This document shows positions 8,653 to 17,596 of a stretch of 64,000 nucleotides of DNA, piece after piece; positions within the stretch are counted from its first letter, which is position 1; the number at the start of each line of letters is the position of its first letter. The notes under the pieces are model-generated. The model was given only the letters and a program-made list of their open reading frames with translations. It was not told where the DNA came from and made no database searches. The stretch covers positions 310,001 through 374,000 of the forward strand of contig WOUZ01000002.1 in assembly GCA_009773165.1 (NCBI GenBank), read 5' to 3'. A program made the position numbers and the translations under genes. The DNA comes from Bacteroidota bacterium. Lineage in GTDB: Bacteria; Bacteroidota; Bacteroidia; Bacteroidales; F082.

Positions 8653-11160
8653 ATGCACAAAGTTCTATTATTAATTGGAGGACTTCTGATTGCGATAACA
8701 ACAATCGGGCAAAGCGATACGAGCAGACAGGTGCTGCCATCGAACTTGCCCACTGTGACCTTATCGGAATCGGAATTTGATGAAAGCAGTTCCTCAAACG
8801 AAATTTCCGGGCTTTTGCAGTCGTCAAGGGATATTTTTGTTTCGACTGCCGGCTTTAATTTCGGTTCGGTCCGCTACCGCATGCGTGGCCTGGACTCAGA
8901 AAATACCCATGTGCTGATCAATGGCATCATGATGAATGACAACGAAACAGGTCGCGCATCCTGGTCAAGCTGGGGCGGTCTCAACGATGCTGTTCGAAAC
9001 ACCGAGATCAATAGTATGGTCTCTGCTTCGGATTGGGCTTTTGGAGGTATTGGTGGCGTCACGAACATCCTGACACGTGCCAGCAGCTATCGCAAAACAG
9101 CGAGTATCAGCTATGCTGCTTCCAACCGAAGCTACAACAACCGTATCATGTTCCTTTATGCTACCGGGATGCAGGAAAATGGCTGGTCAATAGCACTTTC
9201 AGGTTCACGCAGATGGGCGCAGGAAGGTTATGTTCCGGGAACTTTTTATGATGCATGGGCTTATTTTGCCTCCATCGAGAAAAAGATCAGCAACCGTCAT
9301 AGCATTGGTTTCATTGGCTTTGCTGCTCCTACCAAACGTGGCTATTCAGGAGTTTCAGTTCAGGAAGCTTACGACCTGAGTGGAGATAATTTTTACAATT
9401 CCAACTGGGGCTACCAAAATGGTGAAGTTCGTAATGCGCGTGTCAGCAATTACAATCAACCTATGCTGCAATTGAGCCACTACTGGACTCCTTCGGAAAA
9501 AACAAAGATTCAAACAACGGCATACTACTGGTTTGGTCGTGGCGGTGCTACCGCTCTCGACTGGACAGAAGCCAATGACCCAAGGCCTGATTATTACCGT
9601 AACTTACCAAGTTACTACATGAGCAACAGCGATATAGTCAACTTTGATAAATATTCCAATTTGTGGCAAAACAACGAAGCCTTCCGTCAGATTAACTGGG
9701 ACCATTTCTTTTTTGCTAACAGTGATCAGCTCACTACCATTGATAATGCAAACGGATCCGGGACTTCATTTACCGGAAATAAATCTAAATATGTGGTTGA
9801 AGACCGCAGAATGGATAAGAATCAAAAAGGGCTGAACATCAATCTGCAACATCAGCTAAGCGCTGCCTCACGTATTACTGGTGGTCTTATGTCAACAATC
9901 TCAAAAACAAGACATCATAAACGTATGGTGGATCTGTTGGGTGGCGATTTCTGGCTCGATATCGACAAATATGCCGATCAGGAATCCATGACTATCACTG
10001 ATGTTTCTCAGAACGACCTGTTACACCCAAATAAAATTGTGAAAGAAGGAGATGTTTACGGCTACGATTATCTGGCCAATGTAAACAGTGCCCGTCTTTG
10101 GTCACAGTTTGAATATAAGTTCAATAAGTTCGAAGTATACGCTGCAGGCGAGCTAAATTATACCAGTTTCTGGCGGACAGGTAAAATGCAGAATGGTCGC
10201 TTCCCTGATAATTCCTATGGCGATTCCGATAAAAACAACTTCCTGAACGGGGCTGCAAAAGCCGGGATTACTTATGCCATCAACGGTCGTAACTATGTGG
10301 TTGCCAACGGGGCATTTCTGCATCGTGCACCAAACTTCAGAGATGCATACATTTCACCAAGAACGCGCGATTATGCTGTTGACGGACTCGTAAGTGAAAA
10401 AGTAATGGCTGGAGACATCAGCTATGTTCTTCGTGCTCCTAATCTCAAAGCACGCGCCACCTTATACCATACACAGGTGCACGACGGTTTGTGGGTGAGG
10501 AGTTATTACCATGAAGACCTGAATAATTTCATCAATTACATTATGAAGGATGTTGATCAGATAACACAAGGTGTTGAATTGGGAATCGAAGCCAATTTGT
10601 CTCCTACTATATCTGGGCATGCAATTTTTGGAAAAAGCATGAACATCTACACCAACCGCCCTGTTGTATCAATTTCTATTGATAATGATGCAGCACTATT
10701 GGCTGAGAACAGGGTTGTTTACCTTAAAAATTATTATGTTGGAGGAGCACCTCAAACTATTGCTTCTGCTGGCTTACGTTACAACTCGCCTAAATACTGG
10801 TTCGCAGGTGTTACTGCAAACTATTTCGCTGATGCATACCTCGAGCCAAATCCTGACAATCACACTGCCGAAATCCTTGCTGCTTACAAAGAAGGAGATG
10901 TGCGCATTGAACAAATACTAGACCAGCCAAAGCTCGATCCAGGTTTCACACTCGATTTTTTCGGTGGAAAATCATGGATCATTGATGGTCATTATGTGGC
11001 TTTAAATGTGAGCGTTAACAATCTGCTCAACAACAAGGATATGATCATTTGGGGTTATGAGCAGTTAAGAACTGATCTCAGCGACCCGGGACGTTTCCCC
11101 GAAAAATATTCTTATGGTTACGGAACAACATATTACATCAGTCTCACTTTCCGTTTGTAA
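8653..11160 (+). CDS. TonB-dependent outer-membrane receptor
   Basis: This 835-residue protein has a signal peptide (MHKVLLLIGGLLIAITTIGQ). An N-terminal plug of about 35-165 has YRMRGLDSENTHVLINGIMM and the GGIGGVTNILTR end typical of plug domains. The long remainder is rich in aromatic, alternating segments and ends in the aromatic strand YGTTYYISLTFRL, as in 22-strand barrels. It lacks the carboxypeptidase-like N-terminal domain and STN domain of SusC proteins. The lipoprotein 26 bases downstream is surely co-transcribed, and together they resemble a SusC/SusD-like receptor and lid pair. The ligand is not determined; the divergent exported nuclease suggests nucleic-acid fragments. Confidence 0.92.
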   Translation: MHKVLLLIGGLLIAITTIGQSDTSRQVLPSNLPTVTLSESEFDESSSSNEISGLLQSSRDIFVSTAGFNFGSVRYRMRGLDSENTHVLINGIMMNDNETGRASWSSWGGLNDAVRNTEINSMVSASDWAFGGIGGVTNILTRASSYRKTASISYAASNRSYNNRIMFLYATGMQENGWSIALSGSRRWAQEGYVPGTFYDAWAYFASIEKKISNRHSIGFIGFAAPTKRGYSGVSVQEAYDLSGDNFYNSNWGYQNGEVRNARVSNYNQPMLQLSHYWTPSEKTKIQTTAYYWFGRGGATALDWTEANDPRPDYYRNLPSYYMSNSDIVNFDKYSNLWQNNEAFRQINWDHFFFANSDQLTTIDNANGSGTSFTGNKSKYVVEDRRMDKNQKGLNINLQHQLSAASRITGGLMSTISKTRHHKRMVDLLGGDFWLDIDKYADQESMTITDVSQNDLLHPNKIVKEGDVYGYDYLANVNSARLWSQFEYKFNKFEVYAAGELNYTSFWRTGKMQNGRFPDNSYGDSDKNNFLNGAAKAGITYAINGRNYVVANGAFLHRAPNFRDAYISPRTRDYAVDGLVSEKVMAGDISYVLRAPNLKARATLYHTQVHDGLWVRSYYHEDLNNFINYIMKDVDQITQGVELGIEANLSPTISGHAIFGKSMNIYTNRPVVSISIDNDAALLAENRVVYLKNYYVGGAPQTIASAGLRYNSPKYWFAGVTANYFADAYLEPNPDNHTAEILAAYKEGDVRIEQILDQPKLDPGFTLDFFGGKSWIIDGHYVALNVSVNNLLNNKDMIIWGYEQLRTDLSDPGRFPEKYSYGYGTTYYISLTFRL

Positions 11161-11186
11161 AAAAATAAAGAACAATTAATATATCA

Positions 11187-13394
11187 ATGAAAATGAAAAG
11201 GTTATTTCAATTATTAAGTTTGATGGTGATGGTTGCCTTTGTGGCATCCTGTGTTAAACAGGAATTCGACAGGCCACCCATTACCAATATCCCGGTAGGT
11301 GATGTATACACTATCGGAGAGTTAAAAGCGCTTTACAATACATCCGGAGCTACTCAGTTCAACAAGGACGCCTCTGTTTATGGCGTTGTTACGATGGATG
11401 AAGTTTCAGGTAATATTTATAAAGCTGCTTACATCCAGGATGCAACCGGTGCCATAAACCTGCGCCTTAAAGAGTCAGGTGGATTACGTGTTGGTGATTC
11501 TGTACGTGTGTATCTTAAGAATGTGATTCTTTCAACCTATAACAATCTGTTTCAGCTTGATAATGTGCAGAATGACAGCAATATTATCATTCTGGCAAAC
11601 AAACAATTTATTGAACCTGAAGTGGTTACAATAAGTCAGATTTTAAGCGGCACTTATCAGGCTAAACTTGTAAAGCTGGAGAATGTGCAGTTTGTTGCAG
11701 GTGATACAGCATTAACTTATGCAGCTGCTGATGCTTCTACAAACCGTACCATTGAAGATTGCGACGGGAAATCTATAATCGTTAGAACAAGTAATTTTGC
11801 TGGTTTCTTCAATGAAAACCTGCCTAATGGAAAAGGAAGTCTTATCGCTATTGCAGGTGTTTTTAATTCAACATGGCAGCTTTATGTAAGAACAAGTGCA
11901 GAAGTTATGATGGATAGTACCCGTTGCGGCGGAGGTGGCGGTGGTGGAAACGATCCTGTGGATGAAGTTGATGAAGACTTTGCAGCGGCTCAGGACAACA
12001 CCGATATCGCATTTGAAGGCTGGACCAATATTGCAGAAGCAGGCACAAGGAAATGGCAGGGTAAAATTTTCTCTAATGATGGATATGCGCAGGCTTCGGG
12101 ATATAACTCGAACCTGACCAGCATGGTTACCTGGCTGATTACTCCAAACGTAAAAATGGATCAGGCAAAGAAACTGCGTTTCCGTACAGCAAAAGCTTAT
12201 TGGGAACATGGCAGCGATGTGCCATTGACAGTGCTTGTTTCATCTAATTTCGATGGAGTTAATGTTGCGGCTGCTTCTTGGACACCTATTACTGCAACTA
12301 TTGCAGGTCAGAGTGATGCAGATAATGCTTGGATTGAATCAGGTGATATCGATCTGACTCCTTTCATGACTGAAGAAAAATTAGCCGTGGCTTTCAAATA
12401 TGTTGGCAGTGGAACGCAATCAACTTCAATGCGTGTCGACAATGTATATATCGGCACCGAGAGCGGCGGTGGCGGTGGCGGTGGCGGCGATGCCGGAACC
12501 ATCGACAACCCTTACACTGTGGAACAAGCCATCGAGAAGCAAAATGCTACCCCTTATGTAGTCGGTTGGGTTTCAGGATATATTGTAGGTTCAGTAAAAC
12601 AAGGTGTTAGCTCTGTAGTTTCAAATGATGACATTCATTGGGCAGCTCCTTTTACATCATCTACCAATGTGTTGATTGCAACTTCTCCTACTGCAAATGA
12701 CTATGCACAGTGTGTTATTGTAAATATGGTTGCTGGCAGCGATTTCCGCTCTCAGGTTAACCTGCTTGATAACCCAGGCAATCTGGGTAAATTGCTCAAA
12801 GCAACCGGAACACTCAGAACTTATTTTGGCGTTGCCGGGTTAAGAGATAATTTAGGAACTACGGCTGATTTCGTGTTTGAAGGCGGCGGCGGAGGCGGTG
12901 GAGGGGGTGACCCAATCTTCACAGAGAACTTTGATTCGAATCTTGGTACATTCACTGCCTACACAGTTGAAGGTGCTCAGGTTTGGGGTTGGGGAAGCTT
13001 CGATGGTGGCTGTACCGTAATGTCAGGGTTTGTTAATCCTGACAGATTCCCTAATGAAGATTGGCTTATTTCACCGGCTATCGACTTGTCGAGTCATACC
13101 GCCTCTAAGCTCACTGTTCGTCAGGCAGCGAATTTTGTTAGTAGTCAATGGGAGTTCCTGCAAGTGATGATTTCATCAAATTATGATGGCAGCAGCAACC
13201 CAACTACACAGGGTACCTGGACAGAACTTACTGTTCCAACAATGCCAACAGGATCTAACTGGACTTTTGTTGATTCTGGCGATATTGATATTTCAGCATA
13301 TGACGGTCAATCAACTGTTTATGTAGCCTTCCGCTACCGTTCTACAAGTTCGGTGGCCTCAACCTGGGAGGTAAGTAAAGTAGAAGTGAAGTAA
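11187..13394 (+). CDS. Multi-module surface lipoprotein: OB-fold-like (DUF5689-like), choice-of-anchor J, polyglycine linkers
   Basis: This 735-residue lipoprotein has the lipobox VAFVASC (Cys22). About residues 30-245 look like DUF5689: YTIGELKALY, VYGVVTMDEVSGNIYKAAYI and LRVGDSVRVYLK fit an OB fold. After a Gly7 linker comes a jelly-roll-like choice-of-anchor J module (EDFAAAQDN to WLITPNVKM to VDNVYIG). After Gly8 comes a second OB-like module with DNPYTVEQAIEKQ and VVGWVSGYIVGSV, as in DUF6359. After Gly9 comes a second anchor-J module (TENFDSNLGTF to EDWLISPAIDL). OB folds often bind nucleic acids or oligosaccharides. It follows a TonB receptor by 26 bases, so it is a likely surface capture protein. 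Family names are from memory. Confidence 0.85.
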   Translation: MKMKRLFQLLSLMVMVAFVASCVKQEFDRPPITNIPVGDVYTIGELKALYNTSGATQFNKDASVYGVVTMDEVSGNIYKAAYIQDATGAINLRLKESGGLRVGDSVRVYLKNVILSTYNNLFQLDNVQNDSNIIILANKQFIEPEVVTISQILSGTYQAKLVKLENVQFVAGDTALTYAAADASTNRTIEDCDGKSIIVRTSNFAGFFNENLPNGKGSLIAIAGVFNSTWQLYVRTSAEVMMDSTRCGGGGGGGNDPVDEVDEDFAAAQDNTDIAFEGWTNIAEAGTRKWQGKIFSNDGYAQASGYNSNLTSMVTWLITPNVKMDQAKKLRFRTAKAYWEHGSDVPLTVLVSSNFDGVNVAAASWTPITATIAGQSDADNAWIESGDIDLTPFMTEEKLAVAFKYVGSGTQSTSMRVDNVYIGTESGGGGGGGGDAGTIDNPYTVEQAIEKQNATPYVVGWVSGYIVGSVKQGVSSVVSNDDIHWAAPFTSSTNVLIATSPTANDYAQCVIVNMVAGSDFRSQVNLLDNPGNLGKLLKATGTLRTYFGVAGLRDNLGTTADFVFEGGGGGGGGGDPIFTENFDSNLGTFTAYTVEGAQVWGWGSFDGGCTVMSGFVNPDRFPNEDWLISPAIDLSSHTASKLTVRQAANFVSSQWEFLQVMISSNYDGSSNPTTQGTWTELTVPTMPTGSNWTFVDSGDIDISAYDGQSTVYVAFRYRSTSSVASTWEVSKVEVK
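11928..11948 (+). repeat. Polyglycine-coding tract 1 (Gly7)
   Basis: Seven consecutive glycine codons using GGC, GGA and GGT join the first OB-like module to the first jelly-roll-like module of the lipoprotein. The mixed codons suggest the length is kept at protein level rather than by DNA slippage. Confidence 0.9.
12465..12488 (+). repeat. Polyglycine-coding tract 2 (Gly8)
   Basis: Eight glycine codons, mostly alternating GGC and GGT, separate the first choice-of-anchor J module from the second OB-like module of the same lipoprotein. Confidence 0.9.
12882..12908 (+). repeat. Polyglycine-coding tract 3 (Gly9)
   Basis: Nine glycine codons with GGC, GGA, GGT and GGG separate the second OB-like module from the final choice-of-anchor J module. 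Confidence 0.9.
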
Positions 13395-13415
13395 TTCAAT
13401 TCAATACAATTTGAA

Positions 13416-13446
13416 AATTGCTGCCTTCATCAGGGCAGCCATTTTC
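13416..13446. terminator. Bidirectional terminator between convergent genes
   Basis: GCTGCC (13420-13425) pairs with GGCAGC (13434-13439) across a short loop, with A-rich sequence to the left and ATTTT to the right. It lies between the lipoprotein stop and the convergent lactonase gene, whose stop codon it touches. It could serve both strands. Confidence 0.7.
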
Positions 13447-14431
13447 ATTTTGGGGAGAAGCCTTTTACATTTAAGCGGATGCGATACAGATGCCTGCGTG
13501 CCGTAATATACAGCGTCTGGAAATCATCATCTCCCCAGGCGCAATTAGCAGGTGATAGGGGTGTGGTAATGGTCCCAAGGTATTTGCCGTCAGCATTTAA
13601 TACAACAATCCCATGTGGACCAGTGCAATAAATGTTTCCATTAACATCAGCTTTTAATCCATCGAAACCATTAATACGACCAAGAATTTTGTGTGGAGGT
13701 TGTGACACTGTCAGCAATTCCCTCTTAATGGGAATACCTTTAGGATCGAGTTGATAACGATAAATGGTCTTTATTTCATCGCTGTTGTCGGTAAACATAT
13801 CACTCACATACAATGATTTTTGATCAGGAGACAACACTATGCCGTTAGGTCTCCAGAGTGTGCTGTCGATCAGCATCAAACTGTCTTTGTGAATCAAATA
13901 TACGCCGTTATAAGGAAGCTCTTTGTCGGGTGATTGCTCTTGCGCATTGAGTCCCCAGCAAGGATCGGTAAAATAGAGGTTGCCTGATGTGCTGAATACC
14001 AAGTCGTTTGGACTATTCAAACGTTTTCCATTATAACGGTCGGCGATAATTTCTAACTCTTTACCTTTTTTTAAACGCAAAACCGACCGGGCTCCATGAG
14101 AGCACATGATTAGGTCTTCATTGTAATTAAAAGTAAGGCCATTGGTATGATTTGAAGGGTTTAAAAAATCAGAGAAGCCTTTGTTTTCGTTCCAGCGGAT
14201 AATTCTGTTTCCGGGGATGTCTGAAAAGAGCAGGTAGCCATTTTTGCTCCAAACAGGCCCTTCAGTAAATTGAAATGTCGAATCGAGGATTTCCAACTTC
14301 GACTCAGGCTTAATAAGTTCTAAAAAGGCTGAGTCAGCCACTAAAAATTTTTCAGGTAAAGTTTGCGCTTTGCTTGATAATGTTATGGTAACAAAAAGCG
14401 CGGTAATAAATGTTATTGTAAGTGTTCTCAT
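13445..14431 (-). CDS. Exported SMP-30/gluconolactonase-type beta-propeller protein
   Basis: This 328-residue protein has a signal peptide (MRTLTITFITALFVTITLSS, then KAQ). The six-bladed SMP-30/LRE propeller is supported by FTEGPVWSKNGYLLFSDIPG with the metal-ligand Glu, RLNSPNDLVFSTSGNLYFTD with the Asn and Asp of the metal site, DSTLWRPNGIVLSPDQKS, YVSDMF with the Asp ligand, and INGFDGLKADVNGNIYCTGP. Family members hydrolyse sugar lactones or related esters; the substrate here is unknown. The gene is convergent with the lipoprotein gene. hemD lies upstream in the same direction with a 114-base gap, so co-transcription is uncertain. Confidence 0.9.
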   Translation of the reverse strand: MRTLTITFITALFVTITLSSKAQTLPEKFLVADSAFLELIKPESKLEILDSTFQFTEGPVWSKNGYLLFSDIPGNRIIRWNENKGFSDFLNPSNHTNGLTFNYNEDLIMCSHGARSVLRLKKGKELEIIADRYNGKRLNSPNDLVFSTSGNLYFTDPCWGLNAQEQSPDKELPYNGVYLIHKDSLMLIDSTLWRPNGIVLSPDQKSLYVSDMFTDNSDEIKTIYRYQLDPKGIPIKRELLTVSQPPHKILGRINGFDGLKADVNGNIYCTGPHGIVVLNADGKYLGTITTPLSPANCAWGDDDFQTLYITARRHLYRIRLNVKGFSPK

Positions 14432-14545
14432 GGTGCAATGATATTAAATATTGTATATCATAACACAATTAAGAAAGAAGAAAGGTAAAATATTGTCTTG
14501 TCAAAACTTACAAATTGTTGTGAATCTTGATCTTAAAAAGCTGTG

Positions 14546-15310
14546 CTATACTTTTTTTCGAGCTTTTTTGTTTTCAGCTTCAATAAATTCTTCGATTGCC
14601 ATTGTCATCGAAGGACTTGTCTTGCTTGGAGCTTCGATATGTAGTTTAAATCCAGCCTCTTTAATTGCATCACAGGTTGATTCGCCGAAACCACCGAAAA
14701 TCTTCTCGCCTTGTTTGAATTTGGGGAAGTTTTTTTGAAGCGACTTAATACCTGCCGGACTGAAAAAGATAACCATATCGTAATTCTCAAGCTTTACACC
14801 GCTGAGATTGCTGGCAATTGTGCGATAAAGTACTGCTTTGGTAAACTCAATTTTATTTTGCTCAAGAAGGTCAACCATACTTTCCTTGTGAATGTCGGAA
14901 CAAGGAAGAAGGTACTTCTCCTCTTTGTGTTTACGTATGATTTCGATCAGGTCGTTAAAGCTTTGTTTTCCGTGAAAGATTTTCCTTTTCCTGAATTGAA
15001 CATATTTTTGAAGGTAATAAGCCGTTGATTCAGAAATACAAAAGTATTTCATGGTTTCCGGCACTTCGAACCTCATCTCTTTTGCGATGCGAAAAAAATG
15101 ATCTACCGAATTACGGCTAGTCATAATAACAGCAGTTTGTTCAGCTAATGAAATCCGATCTTGACGGAAGTCTCTTGCAGGAACCCCTTCAATGGTAATG
15201 AATTTGTGAAAATCGATGGTAAGGCTGTGTTTTTTTGCTAATTCACCATAAGGTGACTTTTCAAAATCAGCAGGTTTCGGCTGTGAAACAAGTAATGACT
15301 TTATTTTCAT
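14546..15310 (-). CDS. hemD: Uroporphyrinogen-III synthase
   Basis: HemD cyclises hydroxymethylbilane to uroporphyrinogen III in haem, sirohaem and corrinoid synthesis. The 254 residues fit the family. The sequence diverges, as HemD proteins do, but has recognisable segments: KSLLVSQPKPADFEKSPYGE at the N-terminus, VIMTSRNSVDHFFRI, KYFCISESTAYYLQKYVQFR, and a second domain with MVIFFSPAGIKSLQKNFP and GFGESTCDAIKEAG. It lies next to a DUF4271 gene in the same direction, an arrangement I remember as common in Bacteroidota. Confidence 0.88.
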   Translation of the reverse strand: MKIKSLLVSQPKPADFEKSPYGELAKKHSLTIDFHKFITIEGVPARDFRQDRISLAEQTAVIMTSRNSVDHFFRIAKEMRFEVPETMKYFCISESTAYYLQKYVQFRKRKIFHGKQSFNDLIEIIRKHKEEKYLLPCSDIHKESMVDLLEQNKIEFTKAVLYRTIASNLSGVKLENYDMVIFFSPAGIKSLQKNFPKFKQGEKIFGGFGESTCDAIKEAGFKLHIEAPSKTSPSMTMAIEEFIEAENKKARKKV

Positions 15311-15441
15311 CGCTCCGGGTATTTATCGTCAATGTATTATTATCTATCTCTTTTTATACGTTGGGAACCAAAGTCTGAATGTTTTTTGAAGTTTAAAAAA
15401 AAGTTTGATAAACAGTATTTAACATTCTAATTAATTCATTA

Positions 15442-16326
15442 TCAACCGAAAGCCTCTCCATTAGTTATCAGTAGGAATACTTTTACCAAAACCAGCAAGG
15501 GTACGATTTCCAGGGCGCAAAGATATAAAAATAAATAAAGCAAACCGAAGGCCTTCTCCGTCAAACCAACTCGCATGCTACGTATAATGCGCGCCAATTG
15601 AGCCAATCCTAACAAAACAACACTTCCAATTAGACTCCATTCATTCGTTTGAAAATTCAGCACCAATATGATTGGGATCATAAGCAGCACCGATATTAGT
15701 GTGAAAGTTATCTGGTTTGTCAAATAACGTTCGCCGCTTTCCCTGGAATTAAAAATTACTGCTAAAGTCATAATAGTGATGTACTTACCACTAATAATAA
15801 ACGAAACCCCTCCAAACAAAATAAGCAGATCCAGATAATTATTACCTGTGATAAATAGACCACCACCGGTTTGCTCAGCAATAGATTGAATCAGGAGAGC
15901 AAACCCAATAAAATACAAAAAGGTATAAAGATAGGTTAACCCGTTATTTATAGGATACCATTCGCGCAAAAGTTGCCATTGTGCATTATTGCTGAATGAA
16001 GCAGATATCATCTGGAAAAATCTTCGCGGATAGATGGCTTTTGTTAGTACGATCGAAGCAAACATGACCAATGGCAAAAGGCTAATGAGCGACCCTGAAA
16101 AAGAGGTTTCTTGTGTAAGAAGTTTTTCCTGCAGGCTCACTGGCTTTCTCCCGACAGAAAGAAAGAGGTCTTTTTCCATCTTCGATGGCATGTAACAATG
16201 CGTAATAATAGAGTCGTTCTCAAGTCCAAACCGCTCCTTTCGATCGGAGGCAATAATAGCTACCTCCTTCATCTTTAGGATGCTTTCGTTGTAAATGGGC
16301 TGTGATTCAGAGGTATTATATTGCAT
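15442..16326 (-). CDS. DUF4271 integral membrane protein
   Basis: This is a 294-residue protein. After a soluble segment of about 80 residues it has roughly seven hydrophobic segments (for example SLLPLVMFASIVLTKAI, YTFLYFIGFALLIQSIA, YLDLLILFGGVSFIISGKYI, TLISVLLMIPIILVLNF). The KAIYPRRFFQMISASFSN region and general layout fit DUF4271, which is often next to hemD. Its function is unknown. The ATG at 16326 is supported by a -7 box at 16344-16351 on the minus strand, which leaves only a very short leader. Confidence 0.75.
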   Translation of the reverse strand: MQYNTSESQPIYNESILKMKEVAIIASDRKERFGLENDSIITHCYMPSKMEKDLFLSVGRKPVSLQEKLLTQETSFSGSLISLLPLVMFASIVLTKAIYPRRFFQMISASFSNNAQWQLLREWYPINNGLTYLYTFLYFIGFALLIQSIAEQTGGGLFITGNNYLDLLILFGGVSFIISGKYITIMTLAVIFNSRESGERYLTNQITFTLISVLLMIPIILVLNFQTNEWSLIGSVVLLGLAQLARIIRSMRVGLTEKAFGLLYLFLYLCALEIVPLLVLVKVFLLITNGEAFG

Positions 16327-16343
16327 GACGATTAAAAAACATG

Positions 16344-16351
16344 CAAAAGTA
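16344..16351 (-). promoter_or_regulatory. -7 box for the DUF4271 gene
   Basis: On the minus strand this reads TACTTTTG, matching TAnnTTTG, 17 bases before the ATG at 16326. A -33 TTTG is not evident. Confidence 0.5.
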
Positions 16352-16471
16352 GTAATTTATATTCATTATAAAGAGGATAAAATTGTTATATAATTGATAA
16401 ACAATTAATTAATGAAATTCTTTCAAATGTGAATGTCTTAACACAATCAGGATGCTTTCGAAAAAAAACGG

Positions 16472-16479
16472 TAATTTTG
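16472..16479 (+). promoter_or_regulatory. -7 box for the pta operon
   Basis: TAATTTTG matches TAnnTTTG and lies 35 bases before the pta ATG. No clear TTTG lies at the -33 position. Confidence 0.5.
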
Positions 16480-16514
16480 CGCCCGAAAATAAATTACCAT
16501 ACTGATAACTATTC

Positions 16515-17522
16515 ATGAATCTTATTCAAACAATCAGAAACAAGGCAAAAGGAAGTCATAGACGAATTGTACTTCCCGAAGGAACTGAAGAACGAACTAT
16601 GCGTGCTGCTGATATAATCCTCGAAGAGGAATTGGCCGACATTATTTTATTAGGTAATCTGGCAGAAATGCAAGAAAATGCCAAACATTGGAACCTAAAA
16701 CACATTCATAAAGCAATTTTTATCAATCCTGTTGATCATCCACGAAAGCAATATTTTGCCGATATGCTTTTTGAAATGCGAAAATCCAAGGGATTAACAG
16801 CAGAACAGGCTCTTAAAATAGTAGAAGATCCATTGTACCTTGCTGTTTTATTAATTAAGAATGGTGATGCCGATGGTGAGGTAGCGGGTGCTAATAACTC
16901 AACAGGCGATGTGCTTCGTCCCGCTTTTCAGATAGTTAAAACTCAACCAGGTTTCAGTGCTGTTTCAGGTGCGTTTATCATGATTGTTCCTGATAAACAG
17001 TATGGCGATGATGGCGTGCTGGTTTTTGCAGATTGTGCTGTTAACCCTGATCCCACTGTGAAAGAGCTTGCGGAAATCGCTGTTGCATCGGCTCAAACAG
17101 CAAGAAACATTGCAGGTATTCAACCCAGAGTTGCCATGTTGAGCTTTTCAACGAAAGGAAGTGCAAAACATGAAAAAGCAGATAAGGTTATTGCAGCTAC
17201 TGCACTCGCCAAAGAAATGGATCCAACTCTCTTAATTGAAGGTGAATTGCAGGCAGATGCTGCTATTATTGAGGCCATTGGAAAAAAGAAAGCCCCTGGA
17301 TCGCTGATTGCAGGTAAAGCTAATGTACTTGTTTTTCCTTCTCTTGAGTCGGGTAATATTGCATATAAACTGGTGCAGCGACTCGCAAATGCTGAGGCTA
17401 TCGGCCCCGTTTTACAAGGGATGGCAGCTCCAATCAATGATTTATCCAGAGGTTGTTCGGTGGAGGATATCGTTAACCTTGTTGCTATAACTGTTAATCA
17501 GGTTAATGGATTGCAGAAGTAA
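16515..17522 (+). CDS. pta: Phosphate acetyltransferase
   Basis: Pta interconverts acetyl-CoA and acetyl phosphate. At 335 residues this is the short form with only the catalytic domain, without the N-terminal regulatory part of long Pta. Motifs include RIVLPEGTEERTMRAADIIL at the N-terminus, DADGEVAGANNSTGDVLRPA, VFADCAVNPDPTVKELAEIA, KGSAKHEKADKV and LVFPSLESGNIAYKLVQRLA. It heads a probable three-gene unit with a 3-hydroxyacyl-CoA dehydrogenase-like gene and ackA, giving ATP and acetate from acetyl-CoA. Confidence 0.96.
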   Translation: MNLIQTIRNKAKGSHRRIVLPEGTEERTMRAADIILEEELADIILLGNLAEMQENAKHWNLKHIHKAIFINPVDHPRKQYFADMLFEMRKSKGLTAEQALKIVEDPLYLAVLLIKNGDADGEVAGANNSTGDVLRPAFQIVKTQPGFSAVSGAFIMIVPDKQYGDDGVLVFADCAVNPDPTVKELAEIAVASAQTARNIAGIQPRVAMLSFSTKGSAKHEKADKVIAATALAKEMDPTLLIEGELQADAAIIEAIGKKKAPGSLIAGKANVLVFPSLESGNIAYKLVQRLANAEAIGPVLQGMAAPINDLSRGCSVEDIVNLVAITVNQVNGLQK

Positions 17523-17596
17523 AACATGTTTTGTTTACACTCTTTTTTCATACAGTTTTATAATTGATAAAAGTAATTTAATAAATAAAAGTAATT

